Of a stretch of 64,000 bases of DNA, positions 17,733 to 26,128 are shown one piece after another (the stretch's first letter is position 1; each line of letters begins with the position of its first letter). This DNA comes from Paenibacillus sp. URB8-2 (GTDB taxonomy: Bacteria; Bacillota; Bacilli; Paenibacillales; Paenibacillaceae), in assembly GCF_013393385.1 (NCBI RefSeq), contig NZ_AP023239.1, positions 4,464,001 through 4,528,000 on the forward strand, given 5' to 3'. The position numbers and the translations under genes were made by a program. The notes beneath the pieces were generated by a model. It made no database searches. It saw nothing but the letters and a program-made list of their open reading frames with translations, and was not told the DNA's origin.

Positions 17733-17768
17733 CGGGACTGTCCGCAAAACGCGGGCAGTCCCGGTTTG
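17733..17768 (+). terminator. Hairpin downstream of the split-barrel gene
   Basis: A 12-bp stem (CGGGACTG plus CCGC arms) with an AAAA-type loop and a weak GGTTTG tail. Confidence 0.55.
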
Positions 17769-17836
17769 CTGTGTGAACGTTTATCAAACCCCTTAAAATT
17801 ATCCAAAAACTTTTAGAAAAAAACCGATTTTCCGAA

Positions 17837-17866
17837 GTGACTGTCCCGTATCGCAGATGATATAAT
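17837..17866 (+). promoter_or_regulatory. Promoter of the aminotransferase gene
   Basis: GTGACT at 17837, an 18-base spacer and a perfect TATAAT at 17861, 75 bases before the start codon. Confidence 0.55.
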
Positions 17867-17940
17867 GTTAGGCAATGTTAACACGTTTGTTCCGACTTCA
17901 AGACGCTCCGATTCCAAAGTTAACCGGAAGGATGAAACCG

Positions 17941-19242
17941 ATGAATCCACAGGCTGGACAATTAAATGAAAGCATTAAAGCCGGAAATGAGCATGTGTAC
18001 GACATGCTGTCCACTCTCGGCAGAGAAATCTTTTTTCCAAAAGTAGGCATTCTGAGCCAATCCGCCGAGGCGACCGCTCATGCCAAGAAATACAACGCCA
18101 CAATCGGCATCGCCACCGAGAATGGCGGCCCGATGCATCTGGGCGTCATTCAAGAGAAGCTCTCCGCGTTCGATCCGAAGGACTTGTACGGCTACGCTCC
18201 GCCGGCGGGCAAACCGGAACTGCGGACCGTATGGCGCGGGAAAATGCTGCGCGAGAACCCTTCGCTCGAAGGCAAATCCTTCGGCAATCCGATCGTAACC
18301 AATGCGCTGACCCACGGGCTCAGCATCGTCGCCGACCTGTTCGCCGAGTCCGGCGACGCGGTCGTCTACCCCGATAAGAACTGGGAGAACTACGAGCTGA
18401 CCTTTGGCGTCCGGCGCCACGCGGAATTGATTACCTACCCGCTGTTCACCGAGGATATGACCTTCAACAGCGACGGCCTGCTGCAAGCGCTGCTTGCTCA
18501 GAAGGACAAGGGCAAGGCCATCGTGCTGCTGAACTTCCCGAACAACCCGACGGGCTATACGCCGGGGATCAAGGAAGGCGACGCGATCGTAGCGGCCATT
18601 CTGCAAGCGGCTGAAGAAGGCGTTAATGTTGTCGCGGTTTGCGATGACGCGTATTTCGGACTCTTCTTCGAGGATTCACTCAAGGAATCGCTGTTCGGCA
18701 AGCTGGCAAACGTGCATCCGCGCGTGCTTGCGGTCAAGATCGACGGCGCGACCAAGGAAGAATATGTATGGGGTTTCCGCGTAGGCTTCATCACTTATGC
18801 TTCCGAGAGCACAGATCTGCTGGCCGCCCTGGAGCAGAAGACGCTCGGCATTATCCGGGCCACCATTTCCAGCGGTCCGCATCCTTCGCAGACATTCGTG
18901 CTCGACGCGCTCAAGGCGCCGGCATTCGAGGAACAGAAGGAAGAGAAGTTCCGGGTCATGAAGGGCCGGGCCAACAAGGTCAAGGCATTGCTCGACAGCG
19001 GTAAGTACGGAGACGATGTATGGACGTATTATCCTTTTAACTCCGGCTATTTCATGTGCCTGAAGCTTCATACCGTTCAAGCAGAGGAGCTGCGCCAGCA
19101 TCTGATCCACAATTACGGCCTTGGCACGATCGCCCTTGGCGACACCGACCTGCGCATTGCCTTCTCCTGCATCGCCGAAGAAAACCTGGAAGACTTGTTC
19201 GACCTGGTATATGCCGGCATCCGCGACCTGGAAAAAGCCTAA
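17941..19242 (+). CDS. Class I/II PLP-dependent aminotransferase
   Basis: 433 residues with the fold-type I aminotransferase pattern. It has YGYAPPAGKPELR near residue 70, NFPNNPTGYTPG (substrate-binding Asn), a CDDAYFGLFF segment (PLP-binding Asp/Tyr) and the Schiff-base lysine in DGATKEEYVWGFRVGF. The second substrate-binding arginine is in TDLRIAFS. The amino acid substrate cannot be deduced. The start at 17941 is 9 bases after GGAAGG; an ATG one base after that site is in frame but too close. It has its own promoter and terminator. Confidence 0.85.
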   Translation: MNPQAGQLNESIKAGNEHVYDMLSTLGREIFFPKVGILSQSAEATAHAKKYNATIGIATENGGPMHLGVIQEKLSAFDPKDLYGYAPPAGKPELRTVWRGKMLRENPSLEGKSFGNPIVTNALTHGLSIVADLFAESGDAVVYPDKNWENYELTFGVRRHAELITYPLFTEDMTFNSDGLLQALLAQKDKGKAIVLLNFPNNPTGYTPGIKEGDAIVAAILQAAEEGVNVVAVCDDAYFGLFFEDSLKESLFGKLANVHPRVLAVKIDGATKEEYVWGFRVGFITYASESTDLLAALEQKTLGIIRATISSGPHPSQTFVLDALKAPAFEEQKEEKFRVMKGRANKVKALLDSGKYGDDVWTYYPFNSGYFMCLKLHTVQAEELRQHLIHNYGLGTIALGDTDLRIAFSCIAEENLEDLFDLVYAGIRDLEKA

Positions 19243-19272
19243 CCCTAATTGTAGTCCAGCCTTTGCATATCT

Positions 19273-19319
19273 GGAGCTGTCCCGAAAGTGGTCTAACCGC
19301 TGGGGGACAGTTCTTTTTT
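19273..19319 (+). terminator. Terminator of the aminotransferase gene
   Basis: Arms AGCTGTCCC and GGGACAGTT, followed by CTTTTTT. Confidence 0.85.
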
Positions 19320-19379
19320 ATATAAAAGATGGTTATCCGAACCCGTTTTTTAATTTTGCGGCCTTTGCGGCATTGGCCC

Positions 19380-19409
19380 ATACCCCTTTAGTCGACGGCA
19401 CATACAATA
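19380..19409 (+). promoter_or_regulatory. Sporulation-type promoter of yjcZ
   Basis: ATAC at 19380 and CATACAATA at 19401. This matches sigma-E (ATA-N18-CATACAAT) and also sigma-K (AC-N17-CATA-N3-TA) consensus. Both act in the mother cell. It lies 43 bases upstream of a spore-type small gene. Confidence 0.5.
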
Positions 19410-19451
19410 CGGTGTACTCAAGTACAACAACTCACCGAAAGGGGAATGAAC

Positions 19452-19562
19452 ATGAGCGAAGAAGTAAGAGGCGGATACGGATACAGCCCTTTCACCAGCA
19501 CTGGAGCCATTCTGGTTCTCTTCATCCTGCTGGTTATCATCTCCAAATCTCTGTTTATCTAA
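19452..19562 (+). CDS. YjcZ-family sporulation peptide (36 residues)
   Basis: MSEEVRGGYGYSPFTST followed by one hydrophobic helix (AILVLFILLVIISKSLF) ending at the C-terminus. A short Gly/Tyr-rich head plus a single transmembrane helix is the YjcZ pattern, a family of tiny spore-associated membrane peptides in Bacillaceae and Paenibacillaceae. AAAGGGGA lies before the ATG, a sporulation-type promoter upstream and a terminator downstream, so it is a complete small transcription unit. The molecular role of the family is unknown. Confidence 0.8.
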   Translation: MSEEVRGGYGYSPFTSTGAILVLFILLVIISKSLFI

Positions 19563-19677
19563 TTGGCATTTGATTCATTCTCGGAAGAGAGCCTTCGGGC
19601 TCCCTTCCCTCCCATCATGTTCGCGCCGCTTTTATGGCATATCAGCATCGCAGCTGAACTGTCCGAAAGTAAAATAA

Positions 19678-19724
19678 GGAGATCCGTTCGAGCCAACTCA
19701 TGGCCCAAAGGATCTCTTTTTTTG
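19678..19724 (+). terminator. Terminator downstream of yjcZ
   Basis: Arms GGAGATCC and GGATCTCT around a 24-base loop, followed by TTTTTTT. An additional TTCG-loop hairpin lies at about 19579-19604. Confidence 0.75.
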
Positions 19725-19742
19725 TACGAAATATTATTGTAT

Positions 19743-20630
19743 TCAACCTATGCCATTCATAAGCCGTTCATCCGCAAGAAAATTCAGAATCAGCCCGTTA
19801 ACTTCCTCCGGCTTCTCCAGCGGCAGCCCGTGGCCGGCGCCTTGGATTACATACGCTCTTACATCGGTCATAACGGCACGGGCGCGGCGTACAGCTCGCT
19901 CCGCATTATACTGGACCTCCTGATCGCCGATCAGAAGCAGGGCAGGCGCCGTGATCCGCTTCATTTCGTCATCCTTCATATAGGAAGGGAACAGCTTGAC
20001 CTGCGGAAGCGCGTTCTGCATCGCGACGACAAACTGCTGCTTCAAAACCGGATTGATGGCGTTTCCTCTGCCTGTCATGTAATCCATCAGCGCATGAATC
20101 CGCCGTTCCGACGGGAAGAAGCCCGCAAGCATGCATCGGATAAAGAAACGTTTGCTCTGCGGAAGCACACCCGCACCGGGACTTAGGATAACCAGCTTGT
20201 CAACGAGAGACGGCCGCAGCACGGCAAGAACCATTGCAACAAAGCCGCCGTAGGAATGCCCGCCGATATGCGCGCGCTGTACTCCAAGAGCCCGAAGCAG
20301 CTCTTCGAACCATTCGGCGCAGTCTTCCTTGCTGCGGATCAGCCGCTCCGGTTCGCTTTTATTGATATCGCCCGGAAGGTCCACGGCGTACACTCGGTAA
20401 ACGGAGGCCAGTTCGCGGATATTCTCCACCCATTCGGTAGAGCTGAAGCAAAAGCCGTGGAACAGGATGAGCGCCGGCGCCCCTTCCGGTCCCGCCGCAA
20501 GAATATGCGTCCTGCCATAGGAAGTCACAGCATACCGCTCCTCCACCGTTATCCCCATCAAGCCCACGGTCCGGTCATAAGCCTCAGCCAGCAGTTCGGG
20601 GCTGCCGCCCTTTCTGTAAATGGAAATCAT
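19743..20630 (-). CDS. Alpha/beta hydrolase
   Basis: 295 residues. The nucleophile elbow is GHSYGG, the oxyanion segment is LFHGFCFSSTEW, the acid is probably in LIGDQEV, and the catalytic histidine is in GAGHGLP. It resembles small esterases or epoxide-hydrolase-like enzymes; the substrate is unknown. Its start codon overlaps the stop of the TetR gene by 4 bases (ATGA), so the two are one operon and the regulator probably responds to a compound handled by this hydrolase. Confidence 0.85.
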   Translation of the reverse strand: MISIYRKGGSPELLAEAYDRTVGLMGITVEERYAVTSYGRTHILAAGPEGAPALILFHGFCFSSTEWVENIRELASVYRVYAVDLPGDINKSEPERLIRSKEDCAEWFEELLRALGVQRAHIGGHSYGGFVAMVLAVLRPSLVDKLVILSPGAGVLPQSKRFFIRCMLAGFFPSERRIHALMDYMTGRGNAINPVLKQQFVVAMQNALPQVKLFPSYMKDDEMKRITAPALLLIGDQEVQYNAERAVRRARAVMTDVRAYVIQGAGHGLPLEKPEEVNGLILNFLADERLMNGIG

Positions 20631-21280
20631 AATGGACCCTCCTTAAATTCCGCAAGCTTCGCAAAAAAAGCGACATGCTCCTCCATGCGGCCCCGGATAT
20701 CTTCCGTGGCCTTTCCGTCCAGGCGCAGCAGTAGAAATTCGGCCACCATGCCGAACAGCGGATATTGATACTCGGCGGCCAGCATGGCTGGCGGCCTCGG
20801 GGGTATCCTGCCGGATTCCATATACCGGGCAAACGCCGCCTCCATAAAAGAGAGCGTCCTTCCGATCACCTCATTCAGATAAATCTCGCGCGCCGCCTTG
20901 TTGCGGACCTGCTCAAGATATAGGATGCGCCAGATTTCCTCCATTTTCGGACTCAGCACATGATTCATGAAATTCAGATAACCCTGCCTTAAAAAAGCCT
21001 CCAGCGGCATCGCCTTAACAATATGCTCCAGTTGTTCTACCGGGGGCATGATCTTCGCTACACTGACGCGAAAGTTGGCGAAGATCGTCTCCTGAAGCTC
21101 TTCCTTGCTTCGAAAATGATTATAGAATGAGCTTTCCTTGATCCCGGCCTCCCGGGTCAGGTCGCGGATGGAAACCCCGCTGAAGCCTTTTAATGAGAAT
21201 GCATCGATGGCAATGTCGATAAGCCTGTTCTTGTTGACATTGACGATCTCCCTATTGGATAGATCCACATAAACGCTCAT
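20627..21280 (-). CDS. TetR-family transcriptional regulator
   Basis: 217 residues. The N-terminal helix-turn-helix has IDIAIDAFSLKGFSG, then VSIRDLTREAGIKESSFYNHF. The C-terminal ligand-binding part is variable, as usual. The ATG at 21280 follows GGGAGGG; the frame extends 33 bases upstream without a better site. Its promoter carries a palindrome right after the -10 box, so it almost certainly represses itself and the hydrolase. Confidence 0.9.
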   Translation of the reverse strand: MSVYVDLSNREIVNVNKNRLIDIAIDAFSLKGFSGVSIRDLTREAGIKESSFYNHFRSKEELQETIFANFRVSVAKIMPPVEQLEHIVKAMPLEAFLRQGYLNFMNHVLSPKMEEIWRILYLEQVRNKAAREIYLNEVIGRTLSFMEAAFARYMESGRIPPRPPAMLAAEYQYPLFGMVAEFLLLRLDGKATEDIRGRMEEHVAFFAKLAEFKEGPL

Positions 21281-21304
21281 TGATACAGCCCTCCCGCCGA
21301 GACT

Positions 21305-21322
21305 AACTAACACTCGTTAGTT
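21305..21322. promoter_or_regulatory. Probable TetR operator
   Basis: Perfect inverted repeat AACTAAC-N4-GTTAGTT, 2 bases downstream of the -10 box, over the expected transcription start. Confidence 0.75.
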
Positions 21323-21324
21323 TG

Positions 21325-21353
21325 AATATAAGGAAATATTTCCTTGCCGTCAA
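21325..21353 (-). promoter_or_regulatory. Promoter of the TetR-hydrolase operon, with a palindromic spacer
   Basis: TTGACG (21353-21348), 17-base spacer, TATATT (21330-21325). A perfect 16-bp palindrome AAGGAAATATTTCCTT fills 21330-21345, nearly all of the spacer. It may be a second operator. Confidence 0.75.
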
Positions 21354-21360
21354 TAGGGAT

Positions 21361-22263
21361 TCAACACATACCTTTTTCATTATCTGCCGCTTCCTTATTT
21401 ACTCCGATTAAAATATCCAAATCCACGGTGATCTCAGCCGAATCCTGATCGATAAACGCCTCAATGCCCGCTTTGTTCCCGGACCAGGCAAGAGGCGTCA
21501 TGCGGACCAAATCGGCAAGCTCCGCTTTATTCAGTTCTTTGGTGTAATTGAGCCGGGCAGCATCCAATAAATGAAAATGTTTTTTGAAAAGCTCCGCCGT
21601 CTCATCGTTCCGGTACATCTTTTTTTCACTGTGATCGAAGATCGCTTGTCTTAATTCCTTTAAATAACCGGAACGGGGCAAGACCTTGATAACCAGACCA
21701 TCGCCGGTCAGAATCCGCTTGAATTCCTTGTAATTTGCAGGAGATAAAATATTGAGAACCGCATGTACTGCCCCGTTGGCAAAGGGGGATTTTGCCAGGT
21801 CACCCACAATCCAAACGGAATTTTCATATCTCCCGGAGGCCATGACTATACCTTCCTTCGAAAGGTCAAGCCCGATTCCGGTCATTCCCGGACCGCCGCA
21901 TTCCTCAAGAATCTTGTGCAAATGTGATCCTTCGCCGCAGCCCAAATCGGCAACCGTATAAGGAAATACAGGGCTTCCCTCAGGTTCATTGACCACGTTC
22001 GCGATAATTTCATGCAGCGGATCGTACAGACCCGATTCCGTAATGATGCGGCGTCTGGCCTCGAACAATTCTTTCGTGTAATTGCCGCTTGAGGGGTGGG
22101 TCGATAAGTTGAGATAGCCCGGTTTGGCAAAATCAAACGTGTGCTTCCTTGAGCAGACCAAGCTTTTATAATCGTCAACCGTCTCCGGACTTCCGCAAAT
22201 CGGACATTGAAATGCCGACTTCATTTCTTTAACGCGCGCGGCGCTTTTAACTCTTCCATTCAT
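21361..22263 (-). CDS. RlmA-family 23S rRNA (guanine-N1)-methyltransferase
   Basis: 300 residues. The N-terminal zinc ribbon (CPICGSPE, then LVCSRKHTFDFAKPGYLNL) and the following GNYTKELFEARRR segment are the signature of RlmA enzymes, which methylate G745 (Gram-negatives) or G748 (Gram-positives, RlmA-II/TlrB) in hairpin 35 of 23S rRNA. VADLGCGEGSHL is the SAM-binding motif I. The Gram-positive context favours the G748 type, which in TlrB contributes to tylosin resistance; this protein's site is not proven. GAGGGAG precedes the ATG. Confidence 0.85.
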   Translation of the reverse strand: MNGRVKSAARVKEMKSAFQCPICGSPETVDDYKSLVCSRKHTFDFAKPGYLNLSTHPSSGNYTKELFEARRRIITESGLYDPLHEIIANVVNEPEGSPVFPYTVADLGCGEGSHLHKILEECGGPGMTGIGLDLSKEGIVMASGRYENSVWIVGDLAKSPFANGAVHAVLNILSPANYKEFKRILTGDGLVIKVLPRSGYLKELRQAIFDHSEKKMYRNDETAELFKKHFHLLDAARLNYTKELNKAELADLVRMTPLAWSGNKAGIEAFIDQDSAEITVDLDILIGVNKEAADNEKGMC

Positions 22264-22278
22264 ATCTTATCTCCCTCT

Positions 22279-22310
22279 CAAAATAAAAAATCACAGGCAT
22301 CCGCCTGCGA
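22279..22310 (-). terminator. Minus-strand terminator
   Basis: Stem TCGCAGGC / GCCTGTGA with a 4-base loop followed by TTTTTTATTTT. The transcript it ends must come from the right, perhaps from a locus cut by the tnpB element. Confidence 0.8.
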
Positions 22311-22424
22311 TCTGGAGTAAAGGGAAAAAGAGCCATCCTTATTGGGTTGGGGATGAAGCCAAGATAGCCGCCGCCAAATAAACCTTCGGCTTGCCAACCG
22401 GAAGAAAGAGAAGGGTTTGAACAC

Positions 22425-22456
22425 TCCCCCACTTAGCTAACACTTGAAGTGGGGGA
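22425..22456 (-). repeat. Right-end hairpin of the tnpB element / 3' part of a possible omega RNA
   Basis: Perfect 10-bp stem TCCCCCACTT / AAGTGGGGGA with a 12-base loop. IS605-family ends carry such imperfect palindromes. In TnpB systems the omega RNA spans the gene's 3' end and this right end, and its guide is the flanking host DNA just beyond it. Confidence 0.65.
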
Positions 22457-22632
22457 TTCTTGGGTAATCCCTTCAACTGAGGGGAATTCATATCGATATT
22501 TTCTCACGAAAAATCGTATACCAAGCGATCCCTGCGGTTCCCGCAGTTTTCCAAAGGAAAATCTGTACCGATCTTCCCACAGTTTTAAGATTTTTGCCTT
22601 AGCAATATTTAAAGGAAAGGTGGTATTGACAT

Positions 22633-23721
22633 TTAGACAGCAAGTTTTTTGATGTTATGTGCGGCATTTTCATCTCGATCATGAAAGGTATGGCACGATG
22701 GACATTCCCATTGCCGCACAGACAATTTCTTTACTTCGGAATGGATATAGCCGCATACATGACACCTTTGGCTCGTTGGGGCGAACGTGTCGGCAACCTT
22801 CACCGTACGTCCATACCATTCCGCTTTATACGAAAGCTGACGTTCAAATTCACTCCAGGACGCATCGGCGATGGATTTGGCCAGCCGGTGATTTTTGAGC
22901 ATGTTCGCCACTTTCAGATTTTCGATGCTGATCGTTTGGTTTTCACGAATCAGCTTCGTGGTGAGTTGATGCAAAAAATCATGGCGGCTGCCCACGATCT
23001 TTTCATGGATTTGGGCAACCTTCTGTTTGGCTTTCTGCCAATTGGAGCCCCCTTGGTTACGGCGAGCCATGCGGCGTTGCCAAAATGCAAGTTTTTGTTC
23101 ATATTTGCGAAACACTTTGGGATTGGGAACCCGCACCTTATCAGAGCAGACCGCAAATTCCTTGAGTCCAAGGTCAACGCCAATCTCCTTATCGGTCTGC
23201 GGCAGAGGTTTCATTTCCACTTCGCAGAGGAGGGATACAAAATACTTGCCTGCCGCATTTCGCCGCAGGGTAGCAGAAAGAATGCGACCTTCACACGCTC
23301 TGGAGTTGGCAAAGCGAAGCCACCTAAGCTTCGGAAGTTTAAGTTGGTTTCCGTCGATAGCAATGTTGTCATTGGTGTATTTGGTGGTGTAGCTTTGCAC
23401 AGGATGCTTTCGGCTTTTGAAACGCGGGGCCTGATTTTGTTTCTTGAAGAAACGTTCAAAGCTGTCTGCCACGTTTCGCACCGCCGATTGCAAAGCAATG
23501 CTATCTACCGATTTCAACCATTCAAATTGCTGTTTGAGTGCAGGAAGCTGTGTGGCACAGGTGTTATAGGACAGCCCTTTGCCTGCCGCCGCATAGGTTT
23601 CGTTCCATTTGACTAAGAAATGATTGAAGACAAAGCGGCAACAGCCAAACATTTGATGGATGAGTTGCCGTTGTTCCGGATTGGGATAGACGCGATATTT
23701 GTAAGCTTTATGCACCAACAT
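22633..23721 (-). CDS. tnpB: TnpB, RNA-guided nuclease of an IS605-family element
   Basis: 362 residues, apparently intact. The N-terminal helix-turn-helix starts with [13 protein letters not shown]. The RuvC triad is D183 ([12 protein letters not shown]), E267 (ISIENLKV) and D350 ([10 protein letters not shown]). The zinc finger uses C320, C323, C340 and C343. TnpB cleaves DNA matching a guide transcribed from the element's right end and favours element retention. The ATG at 23721 follows AAGGAGG; the frame extends further without a better site. A TATAAT lies at 23760-23755. Confidence 0.92.
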   Translation of the reverse strand: MLVHKAYKYRVYPNPEQRQLIHQMFGCCRFVFNHFLVKWNETYAAAGKGLSYNTCATQLPALKQQFEWLKSVDSIALQSAVRNVADSFERFFKKQNQAPRFKSRKHPVQSYTTKYTNDNIAIDGNQLKLPKLRWLRFANSRACEGRILSATLRRNAAGKYFVSLLCEVEMKPLPQTDKEIGVDLGLKEFAVCSDKVRVPNPKVFRKYEQKLAFWQRRMARRNQGGSNWQKAKQKVAQIHEKIVGSRHDFLHQLTTKLIRENQTISIENLKVANMLKNHRLAKSIADASWSEFERQLSYKAEWYGRTVKVADTFAPTSQRCHVCGYIHSEVKKLSVRQWECPSCHTFHDRDENAAHNIKKLAV

Positions 23722-23841
23722 GCCACAGGGCCTCCTTTCGTGTAAGACATTTCCATTATAGCACATGTGTTCGCTTTGAAGCGAAAAACCGCCGCTTCAT
23801 CTCCTCCCTATAGAGGAAGGAGTCTTCTCGGCTTTTAAGAT

Positions 23842-23879
23842 AAAAAAAGAAAGGCAGCATGATCCGCCCTTCTTTTTTA
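23842..23879. terminator. Bidirectional terminator
   Basis: Arms AAAAAAGAAAGGC and GCCCTTCTTTTTT give T runs on both strands. Confidence 0.7.
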
Positions 23880-23957
23880 GGAGATATTTTCCCTGGCAAA
23901 AGAAGATTATAAAAATGGACAGACTGAGCCCGTTTACTCTGTATTCACAAACAGAGC

Positions 23958-23987
23958 CTTTGAACGTATTTAATTACGGGTTCAAAG
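23958..23987 (-). terminator. Hairpin downstream of the sulfolactate-type operon
   Basis: Arms CTTTGAAC and GGTTCAAAG, about 75 bases beyond the last gene of the operon; no strong T run, so only a candidate terminator. The rest of 23722-24060 shows nothing further besides the transposon left end. Confidence 0.4.
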
Positions 23988-24060
23988 TCGGGAAACGCAG
24001 TCTGATATAATGTACCATTTTTAAAAATCCGGTTAGGAGCAAGGGCCGATTCCACGCCCG

Positions 24061-24993
24061 TTACCCGGCTTGTCCGCGCAACGCGGAGATGACTTCGGCC
24101 GATACGATCTCCGATATTTGCTCCTGCGACTCCTGCGTCAGCCCGGCGATATGGGGCGTGATCGTACAGGTCGGGAGCGCCAGCAGCGGATGATCCTTCA
24201 GCGGCGGCTCCTCGCCAAGCACGTCCAGCACGGCCCCGGCAAGTCTATTCGCAGAGAGCGCCCCAATCAGAGCTTCTTCGTCGACTACGGCCCCTCTCGA
24301 CGTATTGATCAGAACGGCGGTCGGCTTCACCAGATTCAGCGCCGAAGCGCCGATCAGACCGAGCGTCGACGGAAGCAGCGGAACATGCAGGCTGATATAG
24401 TCGCTTTCGGCCAGCACCCGGTTTAAGTCGGCGGGAATAATTCCCGCCTCGGCGGCAGTATCTCCGTCCTTCTCAAGCCGGGGGTCGCAGCCCAGAACCT
24501 TCATCCCGAGCGCCTTGGCCCTGGCGCCCGTCCGCCTGCCGATTTCGCCCACGCCGATGAGTCCCAGCGTCTTGCCTCCGATTTCATGCAGGGTGAACTG
24601 CTGCCGCGGCCAGCCCCCGGAACGCACGCTGTCCGCCGCATCCCCGAGACGGCGGGCGGAATGAAAGATGGCCGCGATGACGTATTCAGCCACAGAGGAA
24701 GCATTGGCGCTTCCCGCCGTAACGACCGGGATATGCCGCCGGGCCGCCGCATCCAGATCGATATTGTCCAGTCCTGCGCCGAGCCGTCCGATCACTTTAA
24801 GGCGGGGAGCCGCTTCGATCAAGTCCGCATTTACCCGCGTCTGGTTGCGGACAATCAGGGCGTCCGCTTCTTTGACGGCTTCACTCAGCTCCGGACTGTT
24901 CCACAGACCAGGATCATAATATACATGATGACCCTCTTGCTCAAGCCGTGCCAGTCCATTCGGAGCGTTCCACTCCGTTATAACAATATTCAT
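24061..24993 (-). CDS. slcC: D-2-hydroxyacid dehydrogenase, SlcC-like ((S)-sulfolactate dehydrogenase candidate)
   Basis: 310 residues of the phosphoglycerate-dehydrogenase family. The NAD-binding motif is LGLIGVGEIGRR. The catalytic Arg is in NTSRGAVVDE, the Glu in DVLGEEPP and the His in TITPHIAGLT. Alone this would be a generic hydroxyacid dehydrogenase. Next to a ComC-like dehydrogenase, a SuyAB-like lyase and a TctCAB-like transporter it matches SlcC, which with NAD+ oxidises (S)-sulfolactate to sulfopyruvate. The pair SlcC/ComC then racemises sulfolactate. Its start overlaps the upstream stop by 4 bases. The assignment rests on context. Confidence 0.65.
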   Translation of the reverse strand: MNIVITEWNAPNGLARLEQEGHHVYYDPGLWNSPELSEAVKEADALIVRNQTRVNADLIEAAPRLKVIGRLGAGLDNIDLDAAARRHIPVVTAGSANASSVAEYVIAAIFHSARRLGDAADSVRSGGWPRQQFTLHEIGGKTLGLIGVGEIGRRTGARAKALGMKVLGCDPRLEKDGDTAAEAGIIPADLNRVLAESDYISLHVPLLPSTLGLIGASALNLVKPTAVLINTSRGAVVDEEALIGALSANRLAGAVLDVLGEEPPLKDHPLLALPTCTITPHIAGLTQESQEQISEIVSAEVISALRGQAG

Positions 24994-26087
24994 GCCTCAT
25001 TTCCCCTTTGCGTTCCTTCATCCTCCTGCGTGAGCTGCGGAGGGAACGGAACCCCGGCAGTCACCGCCAAGTCTTCCAGTTCGCTTACGACATTGTCAGG
25101 CAGAGAAATGCCGGACAGCCGATTCCTCACGGCGGAGCGGAATCTCCGCTCTCCCGGAAGCAGAATCTCCTCCGCCCCGTGCGACAGAGGAACCTGCTTG
25201 ATCTCGTCCGCAAACCGCGAGACGGAGTCGCCGTACACCTCCGTGTCAAGCCAGCGGTCCAGCGAGAACAGCAGGATCACATGTCCCACATCGGCGTTCT
25301 TGTCGCCCTCCTTGTACAGGTTCCCGATATGCGGGCCGAAGGATGCTCCGGTCAGAATGCCGCACAGCATCTCCACGGCTAGCGCCAGCGCATACCCTTT
25401 GGCTCCGCCAAGCGGGAGAACCGCTCCTTTGAGCGCTTCTCCGGCATCGGTCGTCGGTCTTCCCTCGCTGTCGATCGCCCAACCTTCCGGTATTGGCTGC
25501 TCCTGCTTCTGCGCCTGCATGATCTTTCCCCGCGCTACAACGCTGGACGAGAGGTCGGCGACGATCGGCGGCTGGTCTCCGGCGCCGGACGGGAACCCGA
25601 ACCCAATCGGGTTCGTCCCGAGAAAGGCCGACCGGCCTCCCCAAGGAGCAATGCCCGGCGGGGAGTTGGTCATGACGACCGACGCCATGTTCTCCTTGGC
25701 CGCCTCCTGGCATAGGTAAGCCGCCGTTCCGAAGTGATTGCTTCCACGGACGAATACCGCCGCAACCCCCAACTCCCGGGCAACGGGAATACCCTCCTGC
25801 AAAGCCCGGACGGCGACAACCTGGCCCAGCCCGTTCCCGCCGTCCACGGTCAGCACAGCGCCGTGGCGCTCGGCAGCAATGTCCGGCGAAGCGCTGATTC
25901 TCCCTTCCCGGATGCGCCGGGAATAGACCGGCAGTCTGCTGACGCCATGGCTGCCATGCCCTTCCAGATCGGCGCGGATCAGCGAATCGGCCGTAATAAA
26001 CGCATCTTCCTCCGGTACATCCAAGGATATCAGAACCGACTGTACAAATTCGTAGAGCTTCCCGCTGTCATAGCGCTTTGCCGACAT
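24990..26087 (-). CDS. comC: Malate/L-lactate dehydrogenase family, ComC-like ((R)-sulfolactate dehydrogenase candidate)
   Basis: 365 residues of the Ldh2/YlbC/YiaK fold, unrelated to classical lactate dehydrogenases. Visible marks are ADLEGHGSHGVSRLP near the N-terminus, VRGSNHFGTAAY with the catalytic His, APWGGRSAFLGTNPIGFGFP and LPLGGAKGYAL. ComC reduces sulfopyruvate to (R)-sulfolactate. Partnered with SlcC it would complete conversion of the (S) to the (R) enantiomer. I used the ATG at 26087; an in-frame ATG 21 bases upstream contains the GGGGAGG ribosome site. Other family members act on ureidoglycolate, 2,3-diketogulonate or malate. Confidence 0.65.
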   Translation of the reverse strand: MSAKRYDSGKLYEFVQSVLISLDVPEEDAFITADSLIRADLEGHGSHGVSRLPVYSRRIREGRISASPDIAAERHGAVLTVDGGNGLGQVVAVRALQEGIPVARELGVAAVFVRGSNHFGTAAYLCQEAAKENMASVVMTNSPPGIAPWGGRSAFLGTNPIGFGFPSGAGDQPPIVADLSSSVVARGKIMQAQKQEQPIPEGWAIDSEGRPTTDAGEALKGAVLPLGGAKGYALALAVEMLCGILTGASFGPHIGNLYKEGDKNADVGHVILLFSLDRWLDTEVYGDSVSRFADEIKQVPLSHGAEEILLPGERRFRSAVRNRLSGISLPDNVVSELEDLAVTAGVPFPPQLTQEDEGTQRGNEA

Positions 26088-26128
26088 TTCCGCGTTACGC
26101 CTCCCCATTCATTTCACTTTATTGTTAT

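Larger units (their letters stand above)
22264..22632. other. Region between rlmA-type gene and tnpB
   Basis: Contains a minus-strand terminator (22279-22310), then about 110 bases of unassigned sequence reaching the transposon end. A short open frame lies there but has no convincing features. Its 3' layout (GGCGGC, then CCAACC, then a hairpin terminator) reminded me of the tail of small holin-like toxin loci, but no toxin frame is present. The rest is the right end of the tnpB element. Confidence 0.4.
22420..23825 (-). mobile_element. IS605-type tnpB-only element (ends approximate)
   Basis: A tnpB gene with a strong hairpin on its 3' side (22425-22456, right end) and small hairpins on its 5' side (23770-23785 and 23801-23822, left end). 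There is no tnpA, so it would need a transposase in trans. Confidence 0.6.

Noticed and set aside
22247..22432. A 61-codon minus-strand open frame next to tnpB
   Set aside because: It spans a terminator hairpin and has no ribosome site. A toxin remnant was considered, but no membrane helix is encoded.
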